A stretch of DNA of 58,702 bases from Bacteroides faecichinchillae JCM 17102 (GCF_000614145.1 NZ_BAKK01000029.1:1-58702), one strand, 5' to 3'. Shown: positions 1 to 9,010, counted from the first letter of the stretch. Numbers and translations: made by a program. Notes: generated by a model not told the origin, from the sequence alone.

Positions 1-902
1 GAATCTCCCCCTGAAAGCCCTGCATCTTCGAAGATGGAAGGGCCATAATATAGTACGGCGTTCACTCCCATAAACTGACCTAAAATGGCTATACACACAC
101 CAATGATAACTGCCTTAAGAATTCCCGGCTTCATCAGTAATGCCCATTCTGATTTTGTCTCAGAGGTCAGGACTGATTTTGTTTCGCTTAATTGACATTT
201 AGCTTCTGAAATCGAGTTATATATTCTCTCTAAAATATTGATAGCTTTTTCCTCTTTTCCTCTAACGATCAACCATCGTGGACTCTCTGGAATAAAGAAT
301 ATAATAATGAAGAATAGTATAGCAGGTAATGTTTCCATTCCTAACATTCCTCTCCATACTTCAGAAACGAATATTTTATTGAGCCAGAATATATCCAAGT
401 GAGCACCACTTTCAACCCATGATAACAACTGATAATTGACTAAATAAGCTCCTAAGAAACCTACCGTAACAGCCAATTGATAAAGAGATACTAAACGGCC
501 TCTGTATTGTGCTACCGAAACTTCTGAAATATAAAGAGGAGAAACAATAGAAACAACACCAATTCCAACACCACCTATAATACGATATATAACTAATTGT
601 ATAAAGTCAGCAGAAATGGCACATCCCAAAGCTGATGTAGAAAATAAGACAGCGGAAATAACCATCGTCATTTTTCGTCCCAGCTTATCACTCAAAATTC
701 CAGCGAAAAGAACACCTATAATAGATCCTACTAAAGCGCATCCTACATACCAACCTTGTTGCATTGCATCCAATTGGAAAAGTTGAGTCACCTGAGCTAT
801 TGTTCCGGATATGACAGCAGTATCATATCCGAACAAAAATCCTCCTAGTGCAGCTACAACTGATAGGAATATAAGATAACTAAAATTAATGGTAGACTTC
901 AT
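1..902 (-). CDS. Sugar-porter MFS permease (XylE/GLUT-like), 3' end off the left edge
   Basis: The first 300 residues of an inner-membrane sugar:proton symporter of the major facilitator superfamily. Visible family marks are TM1 with GGFLFGYDTAVISG near residue 20, the DKLGRK loop after TM2 (about residue 72), an RGR motif after TM4, PESPRWL after TM6 (about residue 205), and GQFMGVNAVLYYG in TM7, which carries the sugar-contacting Gln and Asn of this family. The ATG at 902 lies 8 nt beyond the stop of the DUF4434 gene, so it is the last gene seen of a three-gene operon. The substrate cannot be told from sequence; the neighbours suggest a sugar or sugar acid released by them. Confidence 0.9.
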   Translation of the reverse strand, partial: MKSTINFSYLIFLSVVAALGGFLFGYDTAVISGTIAQVTQLFQLDAMQQGWYVGCALVGSIIGVLFAGILSDKLGRKMTMVISAVLFSTSALGCAISADFIQLVIYRIIGGVGIGVVSIVSPLYISEVSVAQYRGRLVSLYQLAVTVGFLGAYLVNYQLLSWVESGAHLDIFWLNKIFVSEVWRGMLGMETLPAILFFIIIFFIPESPRWLIVRGKEEKAINILERIYNSISEAKCQLSETKSVLTSETKSEWALLMKPGILKAVIIGVCIAILGQFMGVNAVLYYGPSIFEDAGLSGGD

Positions 903-910
903 AGTGTACT

Positions 911-2011
911 TTATTTAATTTCAAAATACTCTCTATATCTATCATATAAATGCCCTGCCTGCAAATAAGCGGATTGAGGACTCATAAAATGAGAGAATTC
1001 AAAAGTAATAGCCTTGTCATATCCAGCTCGTTTAGCAGCCTCAAGTTTCATTCGAAGTTTATCAAATTTAATGGGTAGAAAACGAATAAGCATATCACGA
1101 TCCAAAGTCTCTGCGTTTGTCCAACATTTCATACCGTACTTATCTGCCAACTTTTTATTTACAGTAAAGAACTCATCTAATTCATCATAGTCAATATGAC
1201 CATCCTGAAAAGCACACGCATCTACCACATCATGAATACCATCAAAAATTTCATTCCATTCCTTTTCGTGTTGTTGCACAGAAACTGCATCTTCTTTGGT
1301 CAGTTTATCTGTACCCATAATAGCTTTCTTACCATCAATCCATGGAGAAATAAAAGTCGGGAGACCATTAGAAACATCCTTGCACTGTTTACCCATTGAA
1401 TGAAAAGCATCAATTGCCCCTTTTGTCGCCCGACTAATTTCTCCACTGATGTACCAGCCTCCGAAACTTTTATATTTCTCACCGTACATCTTCCATACTT
1501 CGTCAATTACATATTTGTTATCCTCAATCTCCCAACTCAAATCTCCAGTATCCCAATAGCGTCCGGAATCATATAAACCAAAATAGAATTTCATTTTATA
1601 CTTTTCAGCTAGACGCAAATACATATCCACTAAATCTACCGACGGCATATAACATCCTTTCTTCAAAAGATAAGGAGAGGGATAAGTCATAAACTTACGG
1701 TAACCGGAACGGATCATGATTACTGTATCAATGCCAATTCTCTTCATATGCTGAAAATCTCGGTCCCATTCTTTTTCTCCCCAGTTTTGATGAGGAATAT
1801 CATGAGAAATCTCATCCAAAAAAGTTCCGGTTATCTTTAAACCATTATTTTTAGGAACAATTAGTCTACTTTCTAAATTTCCAGCCATATCTGCCGGAGA
1901 GGACTCTCTCCTCCCCTCTTCATTAGCCGCAAATAATGAAGGTGCAACCAAAGCAGAAGCCCCAGCTAAAGCAGCCTTTTTTAAAAAATCTCTACGATTA
2001 TTCGTTTCCAT
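911..2011 (-). CDS. Tat-exported DUF4434 protein, putative glycoside hydrolase-like TIM barrel
   Basis: 366 aa. The N-terminus has a twin-arginine signal (RRDFLKK at residues 6-12, then an Ala-rich hydrophobic stretch ending near residue 29), so it is probably exported folded to the periplasm. The rest matches the DUF4434 family, a predicted TIM-barrel fold related to glycoside hydrolases; conserved-looking acidic and aromatic stretches include GWYISGEI near residue 185 and AITFEFSHFMSP near the C-terminus. No reaction is proven for the family as far as I know. It lies between the FAD oxidoreductase (34 nt upstream) and the MFS permease, so a role in processing or binding the operon's carbohydrate is inferred from context. 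Confidence 0.8.
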   Translation of the reverse strand: METNNRRDFLKKAALAGASALVAPSLFAANEEGRRESSPADMAGNLESRLIVPKNNGLKITGTFLDEISHDIPHQNWGEKEWDRDFQHMKRIGIDTVIMIRSGYRKFMTYPSPYLLKKGCYMPSVDLVDMYLRLAEKYKMKFYFGLYDSGRYWDTGDLSWEIEDNKYVIDEVWKMYGEKYKSFGGWYISGEISRATKGAIDAFHSMGKQCKDVSNGLPTFISPWIDGKKAIMGTDKLTKEDAVSVQQHEKEWNEIFDGIHDVVDACAFQDGHIDYDELDEFFTVNKKLADKYGMKCWTNAETLDRDMLIRFLPIKFDKLRMKLEAAKRAGYDKAITFEFSHFMSPQSAYLQAGHLYDRYREYFEIK

Positions 2012-2045
2012 AGTTTCAATTTTTGTTTTATTTTATATATGTACC

Positions 2046-3926
2046 CTATTGAATAAACTCTCCAGTAATGTTCACTTGTTTTTGATTGAAAGGGTCTAAC
2101 ATCTGATCGATTAGAATCGCCATTTCTCCTCTCAATATATTTCGTGTCATATTCAAATCCTGTAATTTGAAAGTTCTCCAAATAGTCTCCGGATCTGCTG
2201 TGATATCCAAGTTTTCTTCATTCCCTATTTCCTGAATAAGTTGAATAGCTTCCTGAATACTTAGTGTCTCTGCTCCCAACTTTTTCAGTTTTTCTTTTGC
2301 AGCGGGAAATATATCGGATAAGCCTTCTAATCCGGATGTTAATAATACAGTATCAGCTTTCAACCAAGTTTGATTAGACCAATCAACATTCTTTCCTACT
2401 CCCTTTAATATGCCTGTAGCACCAATACGCTGATATGAAGCAAATTTAACATCTGTCACAGGAACATCTAAATAAGGAAGTAAATATCCTTTTGCATTTA
2501 AGATAGCATTCTGAACATCACGAACCGGTACTTCACTGACTTTCTGATTGTGATTTAACGCCAATGCACCCAAAGCACCAGCTGCCTGTCCGATCTGTAG
2601 AACAACAGGTTGTAAACGCGTTGCTCCATTAACAATATTAGATACAGAAATTGACTTTTCTGCCACAATCAATCCTTCCACATTTTGAGGTATTAATGTT
2701 CCTAAAGGTAGACCAAATGAAGGCACTGGATGAAAATAGAGATTGGGCAATTCTTCATAACCATGATAACGGGCATGATGATGGTCTACCGGATAATCTC
2801 CCACCGCAATACAAGTACGATATAATTTCTCTTTCTGTGTATATGGATTTATTATTTGATTCAAATCAAAACGAACCAGTCCATGAATTCTTCTGGACTC
2901 CCTATGGTAAGGAATAAAAGGGAGTTTATCTGCTGTAGGAAATTCGTCATCTGCCAAACCTAGTGTATTATACCCTAATTCATGTTGTATAAAATAGATA
3001 AAACACATTGTATAATGTTTGGCATTCTCCAAAGCATGTGTACGCTCTTCAGGAGTCATTTCAATCAAATTGATATAATAATCATTGCCTTCTATCGGCC
3101 AGTTAATCATATACTTCTGATTCGGAAGTTTTCCGTAAGTCATCATCATCTCTTTTGACCATACACGATCCGGTTCCTTAGGAGTTGTGCATATCGGATT
3201 TGCACAGGAACAAGCAAACTCGTTAGGATTGTATCCATTCGGTCTTGGAATTGTAACATCTCTCCCATAGTCTTTTAATATTGCAACATAAGTGATATCC
3301 TGCACAATATTATTCTTTTTCTTAGGAGCAATATCTTCATGTGTATTTTCTCGGCTTTCCATACCAATATCGTATTTCACTCCACACATTTTAGCCACAT
3401 CTCCTAGCTCTGTAGCGTCAATCAGTATTTTGGCCTGAACGATTTTAATTCCTTCTCCTTCGACACTCACTTTAGCAATCCACTTATCTCCTTCTCTTTT
3501 TATCTCTTTAAGATGAGCATGCTTCCATACTTTAAGATTTTTCTCGGCTTCCACCATTTCGTGAAAAATTTTATTTCCAACCGAAGGTTCAAAAAGGACT
3601 TTACTTACCCAACCTGTATTCAGTGAATCTAATCCACCATAATAATCTGCTAATCTAGTTTTAAATTCTCCCCAAAGTCCTGCTGGTAAATTATAATTTC
3701 CGTCTATTGCACTTACCCCTGCAGATGTTAGCATTCCCCCTAACCAGGAGCTCTCTTCTACAACCAAAGTGGTCGCCCCCATACGTGCAGCTTGTATACC
3801 TGAAGTTACACCACTGGCACCACCACCTACAACAAGTATATCTACATTATTTTCTCCTGAACATGTACAAGAGATAGCGAATACCATCAAAAGCATACCG
3901 TAGAAGATTTGGAAGAGGTTTTTCAT
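2046..3926 (-). CDS. FAD-dependent oxidoreductase, lipoprotein (PF12831 type)
   Basis: 626 aa. A hydrophobic leader ends in a plausible lipobox with Cys at residue 20, followed by a dinucleotide-binding motif (VVGGGASGVTSG, about residues 32-43) and the typical WLGGMLTSAG segment of the FAD_oxidored family. Such proteins are common beside sugar-utilisation genes in Bacteroides and are thought to oxidise a sugar or polyol at the cell envelope; the substrate is unknown. It is the first gene of an operon with the DUF4434 protein and the MFS permease, and has a good promoter at 3972-4002. The divergent ROK regulator is the obvious candidate controller. Confidence 0.85.
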   Translation of the reverse strand: MKNLFQIFYGMLLMVFAISCTCSGENNVDILVVGGGASGVTSGIQAARMGATTLVVEESSWLGGMLTSAGVSAIDGNYNLPAGLWGEFKTRLADYYGGLDSLNTGWVSKVLFEPSVGNKIFHEMVEAEKNLKVWKHAHLKEIKREGDKWIAKVSVEGEGIKIVQAKILIDATELGDVAKMCGVKYDIGMESRENTHEDIAPKKKNNIVQDITYVAILKDYGRDVTIPRPNGYNPNEFACSCANPICTTPKEPDRVWSKEMMMTYGKLPNQKYMINWPIEGNDYYINLIEMTPEERTHALENAKHYTMCFIYFIQHELGYNTLGLADDEFPTADKLPFIPYHRESRRIHGLVRFDLNQIINPYTQKEKLYRTCIAVGDYPVDHHHARYHGYEELPNLYFHPVPSFGLPLGTLIPQNVEGLIVAEKSISVSNIVNGATRLQPVVLQIGQAAGALGALALNHNQKVSEVPVRDVQNAILNAKGYLLPYLDVPVTDVKFASYQRIGATGILKGVGKNVDWSNQTWLKADTVLLTSGLEGLSDIFPAAKEKLKKLGAETLSIQEAIQLIQEIGNEENLDITADPETIWRTFKLQDLNMTRNILRGEMAILIDQMLDPFNQKQVNITGEFIQ

Positions 3927-3971
3927 TTCAGAATCATTTGGTTACAACGTATCTTAATTAATATCACGCCA

Positions 3972-4002
3972 CAAATATACTTATATTTATTAAATAAACA
4001 AT
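3972..4002 (-). promoter_or_regulatory. Bacteroidota promoter of the FAD-oxidoreductase operon
   Basis: On the minus strand TATATTTG (plus 3972-3979) fits the TAnnTTTG -7 box, with ATTG (plus 3999-4002) as the -33 element 19 nt upstream. It lies about 45 nt before the ATG at 3926. The surrounding 3927-4266 gap is AT-rich and holds only this and the facing ROK promoter. Confidence 0.6.
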
Positions 4003-4231
4003 AGATAATAAATTATTTTATTATTAAAGTTTATATTAAATACATATTTCATTAATATAACGAGAATATTTCTCAATCATTAGAGGAGAAACGTCTTTAT
4101 ACCTTATTATATATAATATAATCAAGTCACAATCAGTATGGAAACTCTCTTCAATCCTAATATATTAAAGCCTACTTCCTCCAATTATAACTTTTCTATT
4201 ATAATTCCCTGTATTTAATAAAAAAATTAAT

Positions 4232-4239
4232 TATCTTTG
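4232..4239 (+). promoter_or_regulatory. -7 promoter box of the ROK regulator gene
   Basis: TATCTTTG matches TAnnTTTG and lies 27 nt before the ATG at 4267. No clear -33 TTTG is seen at the expected distance. Confidence 0.5.
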
Positions 4240-4266
4240 TAGACATTACAAAAATGAATAAGACAT

Positions 4267-5474
4267 ATGAACCAACAATTCTTGAAGGAAATCGAAATGG
4301 GCTCCAAAAGCGCCCTTGTCAAAAAGCGGATAATTACACATTATATATATAATGGCAGTTCTACTATCCCCGATCTTTCAAAAGAGCTGGATTTAAGCGT
4401 ACCCACCGTTACTAAATTTATTGGCGAAATGTGCGAAGACGGATATATTAACGATTACGGAAAACTAGAAACTAGCGGTGGACGCCATCCGAACCTCTAC
4501 GGACTAAACCCTGAATCTGGTTATTTTATAGGGGTGGACATAAAACGGTTTGCAATCAACATAGGGTTGATCAATTTTAAAGGAGATATGGTGGAGCTGA
4601 AAATGAATATACCTTATAATTTCGAGAATTCAGTAGAAGGAATGAATGAGTTATGCCGGCTCATTCTCAGTTTTATAAAAAAACTCACCATTAATAAAGA
4701 GAAGATTCTCAATATCAATGTAAATTTATCAGGCGGGTTAATCCTGAATCAGGCTATAGTTTCAGCCAGTTTAACTTTGAAGAACGCCCATTAGCAGATG
4801 TTTTATCAGAGAAGCTTGGTTATAAAGTTACTGTTGATAACGATACACGTGCTATGACTTATGGGGAATACATGCAAGGCTGTGTCAAAGGAGAAAAAGA
4901 TATTATTTTTGTAAATGTCAGCTGGGGAATAGGTATCGGAATTATCATTGATGGCAAGGTTTACACTGGAAAGTCAGGTTTTTCTGGAGAATTCGGACAT
5001 ATCAGTGCTTACGATAATGAGATTATTTGCCATTGTGGGAAAAAGGGTTGTCTGGAAACCGAAGCTTCCGGTTCTGCTCTCCATCGTATTTTATTGGAAC
5101 GTATTAAAAATGGAGAAAGTTCTATTCTATCAACCCGAATATCCTCAGAAGAGAATCCCATTACTCTTGACGAGATTATCGCTTCAGTAAACAAGGAGGA
5201 TTTATTATGCATTGAGATCGTTGAAGAAATAGGGCAAAAGTTAGGAAAACAAATAGCTGGATTAATCAATATTTTTAATCCGGAATTAGTCATTATAGGT
5301 GGCACAGTATCATTGACTGGTGATTATATCACACAACCAATCAAAACTGCGGTACGCAAATATTCCTTGAATTTAGTCAATAAAGATTCCGCCATTGTCA
5401 CATCCAAACTAAAAGACAAAGCTGGGATTGTCGGAGCTTGTATGTTGGCACGTAGCAGAATGTTTGAAAGCTAA
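4267..5474 (+). CDS. ROK-family transcriptional regulator, frameshifted near 4735
   Basis: Together the two frames give a 402-aa ROK protein. The first frame (4267-4794) has an N-terminal winged helix (about residues 18-70, SVPTVTKFIGEM as recognition helix). The second frame continues into the sugar-kinase-like domain with VTVDNDTRAM and the zinc motif CHCGKKGCLE. The sequence reads from LSG straight into VNPESGYSFSQFNFEERPL only if one base is added at ggcggg (about 4733-4737); as given, the first frame stops at 4794. The usual kinase DxGxT motif is not kept, which fits a repressor rather than an active kinase. It is divergent from the sugar operon, so it probably controls it and senses the substrate. 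The indel may be a sequencing error. Confidence 0.85.
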
Positions 5475-5523
5475 AATAATGTTTTCAGTCCTCGATACAA
5501 TTATAGTAACGCTATGATATAAG

Positions 5524-5560
5524 TATAGTGTCGGTATACTCTATAAATACCGTCACTATA
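5524..5560. repeat. 14-bp inverted repeat after the ROK gene, possible terminator
   Basis: Arms 5524-5537 and 5547-5560 pair over 14 positions with one mismatch and a 9-nt loop. It lies 50 nt past the ROK stop, so it may end that transcript, but no T-run follows. Confidence 0.5.
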
Positions 5561-5646
5561 TTGCCCCTATTGTGACAGTATCACAAAACAGTGTTCAAAA
5601 AAGGCCACTACATTTTAATTAAAGCAAGAAAAAGACTTCATTTCTT

Positions 5647-5676
5647 TTTGTTTTTTCAAATAAAGCTGTAATTTTG
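5647..5676 (+). promoter_or_regulatory. Promoter of the tRNA-Thr gene
   Basis: TTTG at 5647-5650 and TAATTTTG at 5669-5676, 18 nt apart, fit the Bacteroidota -33/-7 pattern, ending 22 nt before the tRNA 5' end. Confidence 0.6.
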
Positions 5677-5698
5677 CACGCCGTAAACGAGAGACAAT

Positions 5699-5771
<73 letters not shown>

Positions 5772-5925
5772 CTCAAATGAAAAAAGCAGCTAAAACGCTG
5801 CTTTTCAATTTATTACCTTTCAACAATAAAGCCGGTTGGTTATAAAAAAAAGTGGTATTTTTCGCGGGTAAAATAATAGGAGTATCCGAAAAGAGTGTCT
5901 AAAACTTATAAATATGGTAACATAA

Positions 5926-6030
5926 CCATTTATTATTTTAAAAGCAAAGTCAAATTCAGAGGGAAATTATCCAATTTGGATTCGTATTTCTGTTAAAAAA
6001 GAAAAATCTTATATCAAAACTGATTATAAG
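5926..6030 (+). pseudogene. Tyrosine-recombinase (integrase) N-terminal fragment
   Basis: An open frame of about 35 codons reads FIILKAKSNSEGNYPIWIR followed by ISVKKEKSYIKTDY. This is the pattern of the N-terminal arm-binding domain of Bacteroidota tyrosine recombinases (a strand, then an NkkG-x-PIyIRI segment, then a second basic strand). There is no start codon, core-binding domain or catalytic domain. It probably marks a lost mobile element next to the tRNA. Confidence 0.5.
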
Positions 6031-6231
6031 AGTGTATATGAAGCTTTCGCCCAATGTTCCCTAATAGATTCAACTTTAGCATCTTCTGTCACCAAGTAGC
6101 CACATCTCCTAACAAAGATCTTCTGCTTTATATAGTTTATGACTAACTGCCAAAACGATTCTTTTTTGAGCACGTTCCGTCATTAACCTCTTTACTATAG
6201 CCTCCTCACGCTCCAGTGCTGTTAGACCTTA
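6024..6231 (-). pseudogene. DeoR-like regulator C-terminal fragment
   Basis: Minus-strand reading gives LTALEREEAIVKRLMTERAQ, then KRIVLAVSHKLYKAEDLC, and after a frame change YLVTEDAKVESIREHW to a natural stop at 6024-6026. The EAxVKRxM...A.K.IVLAVSxKL layout is that of the effector domain of DeoR-type sugar-phosphate regulators. There is no N-terminal helix-turn-helix, and an in-frame stop lies just upstream. Family assignment is by eye and moderate. Its end abuts the integrase fragment on the other strand. Confidence 0.4.
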
Positions 6232-6364
6232 TTAGGGATGCACAAGACACCCAATATCAGCCAATCTACGAATGTTGAAAAATATAAAAGAGTATCCGGT
6301 TGGAAAGAAATAATGTCTAAACTCTGAACAAAAATATGAAAAGGAAAAATGAATGATTATTTTC

Positions 6365-6450
6365 TTACCACAGATTACCCACATTCTCACAGATCATAAA
6401 TATCATATATTTAATATTTTATCAGTGCGAATCAGAGCATTCTGTGGTAA
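6365..6450. repeat. Intergenic inverted repeat with ttaccacaga arms
   Basis: ttaccacaga at 6365-6374 and its exact reverse complement at 6441-6450 bound an AT-rich stretch with further imperfect pairing. I recall repeats with this accacagat-type sequence recurring between Bacteroides genes. The stretch 6232-6472 has no convincing gene; a 70-codon open frame across it is probably chance. Confidence 0.4.
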
Positions 6451-6472
6451 TTTTATTACATTATTTGCAATC

Positions 6473-6746
6473 CTAGAAAGTAAATTTTTCTATCTTCATT
6501 GTACCCAGGGTCTGTATTTTAGGAACCAAAGTCACAAAGTGTACTGCCTTTTCGTGAGCAGCTAATGACTCCTCATCAGCCATGTTTCACAAATCATGAG
6601 AATGTCTGGACGCGTGGAACTCTCAAATATATCATATGCAATACAGCCTCCATCCTTCAGAGAAGAAGCTACCAATCTTTTGCAGCCTTCAACAATGCTG
6701 CACGATTACTTTCACTTACTTGAATAAAAACATTCAGTCTAATCAT
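6473..6746 (-). pseudogene. Antibiotic biosynthesis monooxygenase (ABM)-family protein, two frameshifts
   Basis: Three minus-strand frames read in turn MIRLNVFIQVSESNRAALLK, then LVASSLKDGGCIAYDIFESS and TRPDILMICETW, then ADEESLAAHEKAVHFVTLVP and a C-terminal strand ending KIEKFTF at 6473. This is a whole 91-aa ABM-fold protein (YgiN-like quinol monooxygenase/heme-degradation superfamily: the GCxxYxIFES core and the ExWxDExSLxxH segment). Two single-base losses, one near 6680 (gattgg for gaattgg) and one near 6587 (tggctg for tgggctg), break it; adding both gives 276 nt. It is either a young pseudogene or sequence error. Confidence 0.65.
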
Positions 6747-6814
6747 AACTATTAAATTTTAAATATACCACAAATTTACATGATAATTCTGAATTTCCCT
6801 ACAATCATACTACA

Positions 6815-6853
6815 ATAAAAAATGCCACTTGAAAAAATAATCAAGTGGCATTT
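6815..6853 (-). terminator. Rho-independent terminator of the SGNH hydrolase gene
   Basis: Perfect 13-bp stem (6820-6832 with 6841-6853), 8-nt loop, and a T-run on the minus strand. It lies 33 nt past the hydrolase stop. Confidence 0.8.
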
Positions 6854-6885
6854 CAACTATATTACATATTACAAATATCTACTTA

Positions 6886-7594
6886 TTAAAGCGCCTTATC
6901 AATTGCTACCTTAATCAAACCTTCCATCACATCATATCCCTTGCTTACCGGATGTACCCCATCTCCAGCTCTTGCATATTCAGGATTCATAGCCAAAGTT
7001 TCAGGAACAACCATTGATTGATAATAATCTACATATGGAATTTTATTAGCTTTAGCATAGGCCTCAATCCGTTTATTTAATGCTTTTATCTTTTGAGGAG
7101 CATCAGTAATTTTTGGATTCCATCCAAAACCGGCAGCTGGCAACACTGAAGTCAAAATCACTTTTATTTTATTTGCTTTAGCCAGTTCTACCATAGAAAC
7201 AATATTTCCAAATGTATAATCCTCGACATAAGGTCCAGTATTTTCTGCTACATCATTAGTACCGGCATTGATCACTACCAAAGCAGGAGAAAGATTAATC
7301 ACATCTTCGCGAAAGCGCAACAAAAATTGATAAGAGGTCTGTCCACCTATACCACGACTGATATACATTCTTTTTAAAAAAGTCGGGATGCGTATTTATC
7401 CAACCTTCTGTAATAGAATTCCCCATAAAAACGACTCTTTTATCCTTCTTTGTGGGTTTCGACAATTCAGAATTGTCTTTTGCAAAACGCTTGAAATTTG
7501 CAAATTCATACTTTTGCGCATAAGTCTCTCCTACCGAAAGTCCCAAACATACAATGGTCAATAACATCCATTGCCCTAAAAAATTCTTTTTCAT
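6886..7594 (-). CDS. Secreted SGNH/GDSL-type hydrolase, frameshifted near 7370
   Basis: The merged product has a signal peptide starting at the ATG at 7594 (MKKNFLGQWMLLTIVCLG, ending near AQ), then block I VVFMGNSITEGW with the catalytic Ser, block II RGIGGQTS, block III VVINAGTNDV, and block V DGVHPVSKGY with the catalytic Asp and His. This is a complete SGNH esterase, probably acting on acetylated glycans in the periplasm. The frame changes by +1 at a T6-A5 run (about 7371-7382), between HPDFFKKN and YISRG, so one base appears inserted or two lost. A longer open frame begins at 7654, but the signal peptide and the promoter at 7632-7639 favour 7594. Confidence 0.8.
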
Positions 7595-7631
7595 GTTTAT
7601 TGATGTAAGTATTAGTGAACTAAAATTCGCG

Positions 7632-7668
7632 TAAAGATAGAAATTTGATTTCATATAATGAAATCAAA
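7632..7668 (-). promoter_or_regulatory. SGNH hydrolase promoter with an overlapping palindromic operator
   Basis: On the minus strand TATCTTTA (plus 7632-7639) is a near-consensus -7 box. Just upstream, 7644-7668 is a perfect 11-bp inverted repeat (tttgatttcat, ata, atgaaatcaaa), sitting between the -7 and -33 positions where a repressor would block RNA polymerase. The regulator is unknown; the nearby DeoR-like fragment is a possible former partner. Confidence 0.5.
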
Positions 7669-7741
7669 AAACAAATAACCGTTAATACGAGTCACAAAAA
7701 ACTTAATCTGTGTTATATAACATACTCTTTTTCTTGGATTA

Positions 7742-7840
7742 TTTGCCATTATGCAGAAAGTCCGTATCTTTGCATTGTGTTTTTCATAGTATTAGATTTA
7801 AGGTTAACAAAGGTTGGAGTACAGCGGTACTCCTTTTTTT
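7742..7840 (+). ncRNA. Candidate small RNA of about 62 nt with its own promoter and terminator
   Basis: TTTG at 7742-7745, a 19-nt gap and TATCTTTG at 7765-7772 form a textbook Bacteroidota promoter, predicting a start near 7779. The transcript would end at a rho-independent terminator: stem ggagta/tactcc (7816-7821 with 7828-7833), loop cagcgg, then seven T (7834-7840). Between them there is no start codon with a usable frame. It reads into a non-coding gap facing the M48 gene. I recall paralogous short RNAs in Bacteroides (the FopS family), which it might belong to; this is not verified. Confidence 0.6.
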
Positions 7841-8206
7841 ATGCCTATATCTCAAGAAAAAGAATAAATATTATAATTCCTTAATGATTCTTGCCAACGG
7901 TATGAAGGGAAAGTTGTTACTCGTTTAGATAATACATTGATAGACTAAAGTATGTCGAGAATATACGGGGAATTATTTCGATCTTTCAGGAAAGTCAGTG
8001 ACATTTCTTTCATAAGTCACTTTTGTTTAGATCCACATTTCTTTAAGCAGGAACCCTATTTCTTTGGATATATAAATTGCCCAATTCTGCTTTCAATTAA
8101 ATAACTTGGAAAACGAATTGGGCAAAATCAGGTAAGTAATACGACTTACATAAAAAGTGAGAACATATGATATATCACTTTATTAAAGTGATTTTTAATA
8201 CATTAG
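7841..8206. other. Non-coding gap with two hairpins
   Basis: No gene is supported here. It holds an 11-bp perfect inverted repeat (8077-8087 with 8115-8125, arms ttgcccaattc, 27-nt loop) and a 9-bp hairpin at 8174-8192 followed by T5 on the plus strand, 15 nt beyond the M48 stop. The second may act as a terminator; the role of the first is unknown. Confidence 0.5.
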
Positions 8207-9010
8207 TTATTTAGCTGCTGTAGGGGCCTGTATACCTTCAGAAGTAGCACGCTCTTCCATACGTTTAATACGGATATCTAGGTCTGGATGGGTAGAGAAC
8301 AACTGGTTCAGCTTATTATTCTTTTTGGCTCCAGCTTCATCTTGCATCTGCTTCAACCTGCGGAAAGAGAGGGCCATTGCCCATGGATTCTTACCCGATT
8401 TTTGTAGAAATTCATATCCGTAATCATCAGCATCACGTTCTTGCTTTTGTGAATAGGTGGAGTTTACCAATGCCTCACCTAAGTCGCCCAATTGTGAGTC
8501 AGTTAGCTTAGCTGCAGTACCACCCTGTGAAGAAATGCCGTCTTTCAGTGCAGAGGTGAGTAGAGCTGTACGGAATCCTTTTTTGGAATCTTTGTGTGCA
8601 ATGTGTCCTACTTCATGACCAATGACACCCAATAGTTCTTCATCACTCATGATATCCATCAGTGAAGAGAATACACGTATACTTCCGTCTGCACACGCAA
8701 AGGCATTCACGTCAATTACATAATAAACCTTAAAGTTCAAAGGAACACCCTCTACATCGGTCAAACCTTCTGTCAGTCTTTTTAGACGGACGGTATATTC
8801 GTTGTCATCTGCACACACTTGGTTGTGCTCATCCATCCAATCTATGTACTCTTTTACATACTCTCTCATTTCTTCATCTGTAAGAGTTACAGCTTTGGTA
8901 GCCTTGGCGGCACCATCAATAGCTTTTTTTAAATTGAACTGTGCCATAGTAGGCATAGTAAACGCCATGCAACACAACGTGACAAGGCATTTGATAACTG
9001 TTCTTTTCAT
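8207..9010 (-). CDS. M48-family periplasmic metalloprotease
   Basis: 267 aa with a signal peptide (cleavage after about residue 23, ...TMAQ) and the zinc protease motif HEVGH at residues 132-136; the third zinc ligand is probably the Glu in SQKQERDADDYG (about residue 190). This is the layout of BepA/LoiP-like M48 proteases, which clean up misfolded outer-membrane proteins; that role is inferred from the family. It appears monocistronic, with its own promoter at 9043-9050 and a hairpin behind it. Confidence 0.85.
   Translation of the reverse strand: MKRTVIKCLVTLCCMAFTMPTMAQFNLKKAIDGAAKATKAVTLTDEEMREYVKEYIDWMDEHNQVCADDNEYTVRLKRLTEGLTDVEGVPLNFKVYYVIDVNAFACADGSIRVFSSLMDIMSDEELLGVIGHEVGHIAHKDSKKGFRTALLTSALKDGISSQGGTAAKLTDSQLGDLGEALVNSTYSQKQERDADDYGYEFLQKSGKNPWAMALSFRRLKQMQDEAGAKKNNKLNQLFSTHPDLDIRIKRMEERATSEGIQAPTAAK

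Noticed and set aside
6353..6565. 70-codon plus-strand frame
   Set aside because: It overlaps the inverted repeat and the antisense of the ABM gene and has no protein-like pattern.
7368..7384. Programmed -1 frameshift in the SGNH gene at the T6-A5-G run
   Set aside because: The run looks slippery, but the downstream frame is +1, not -1, and the family needs no frameshift; an indel is simpler.
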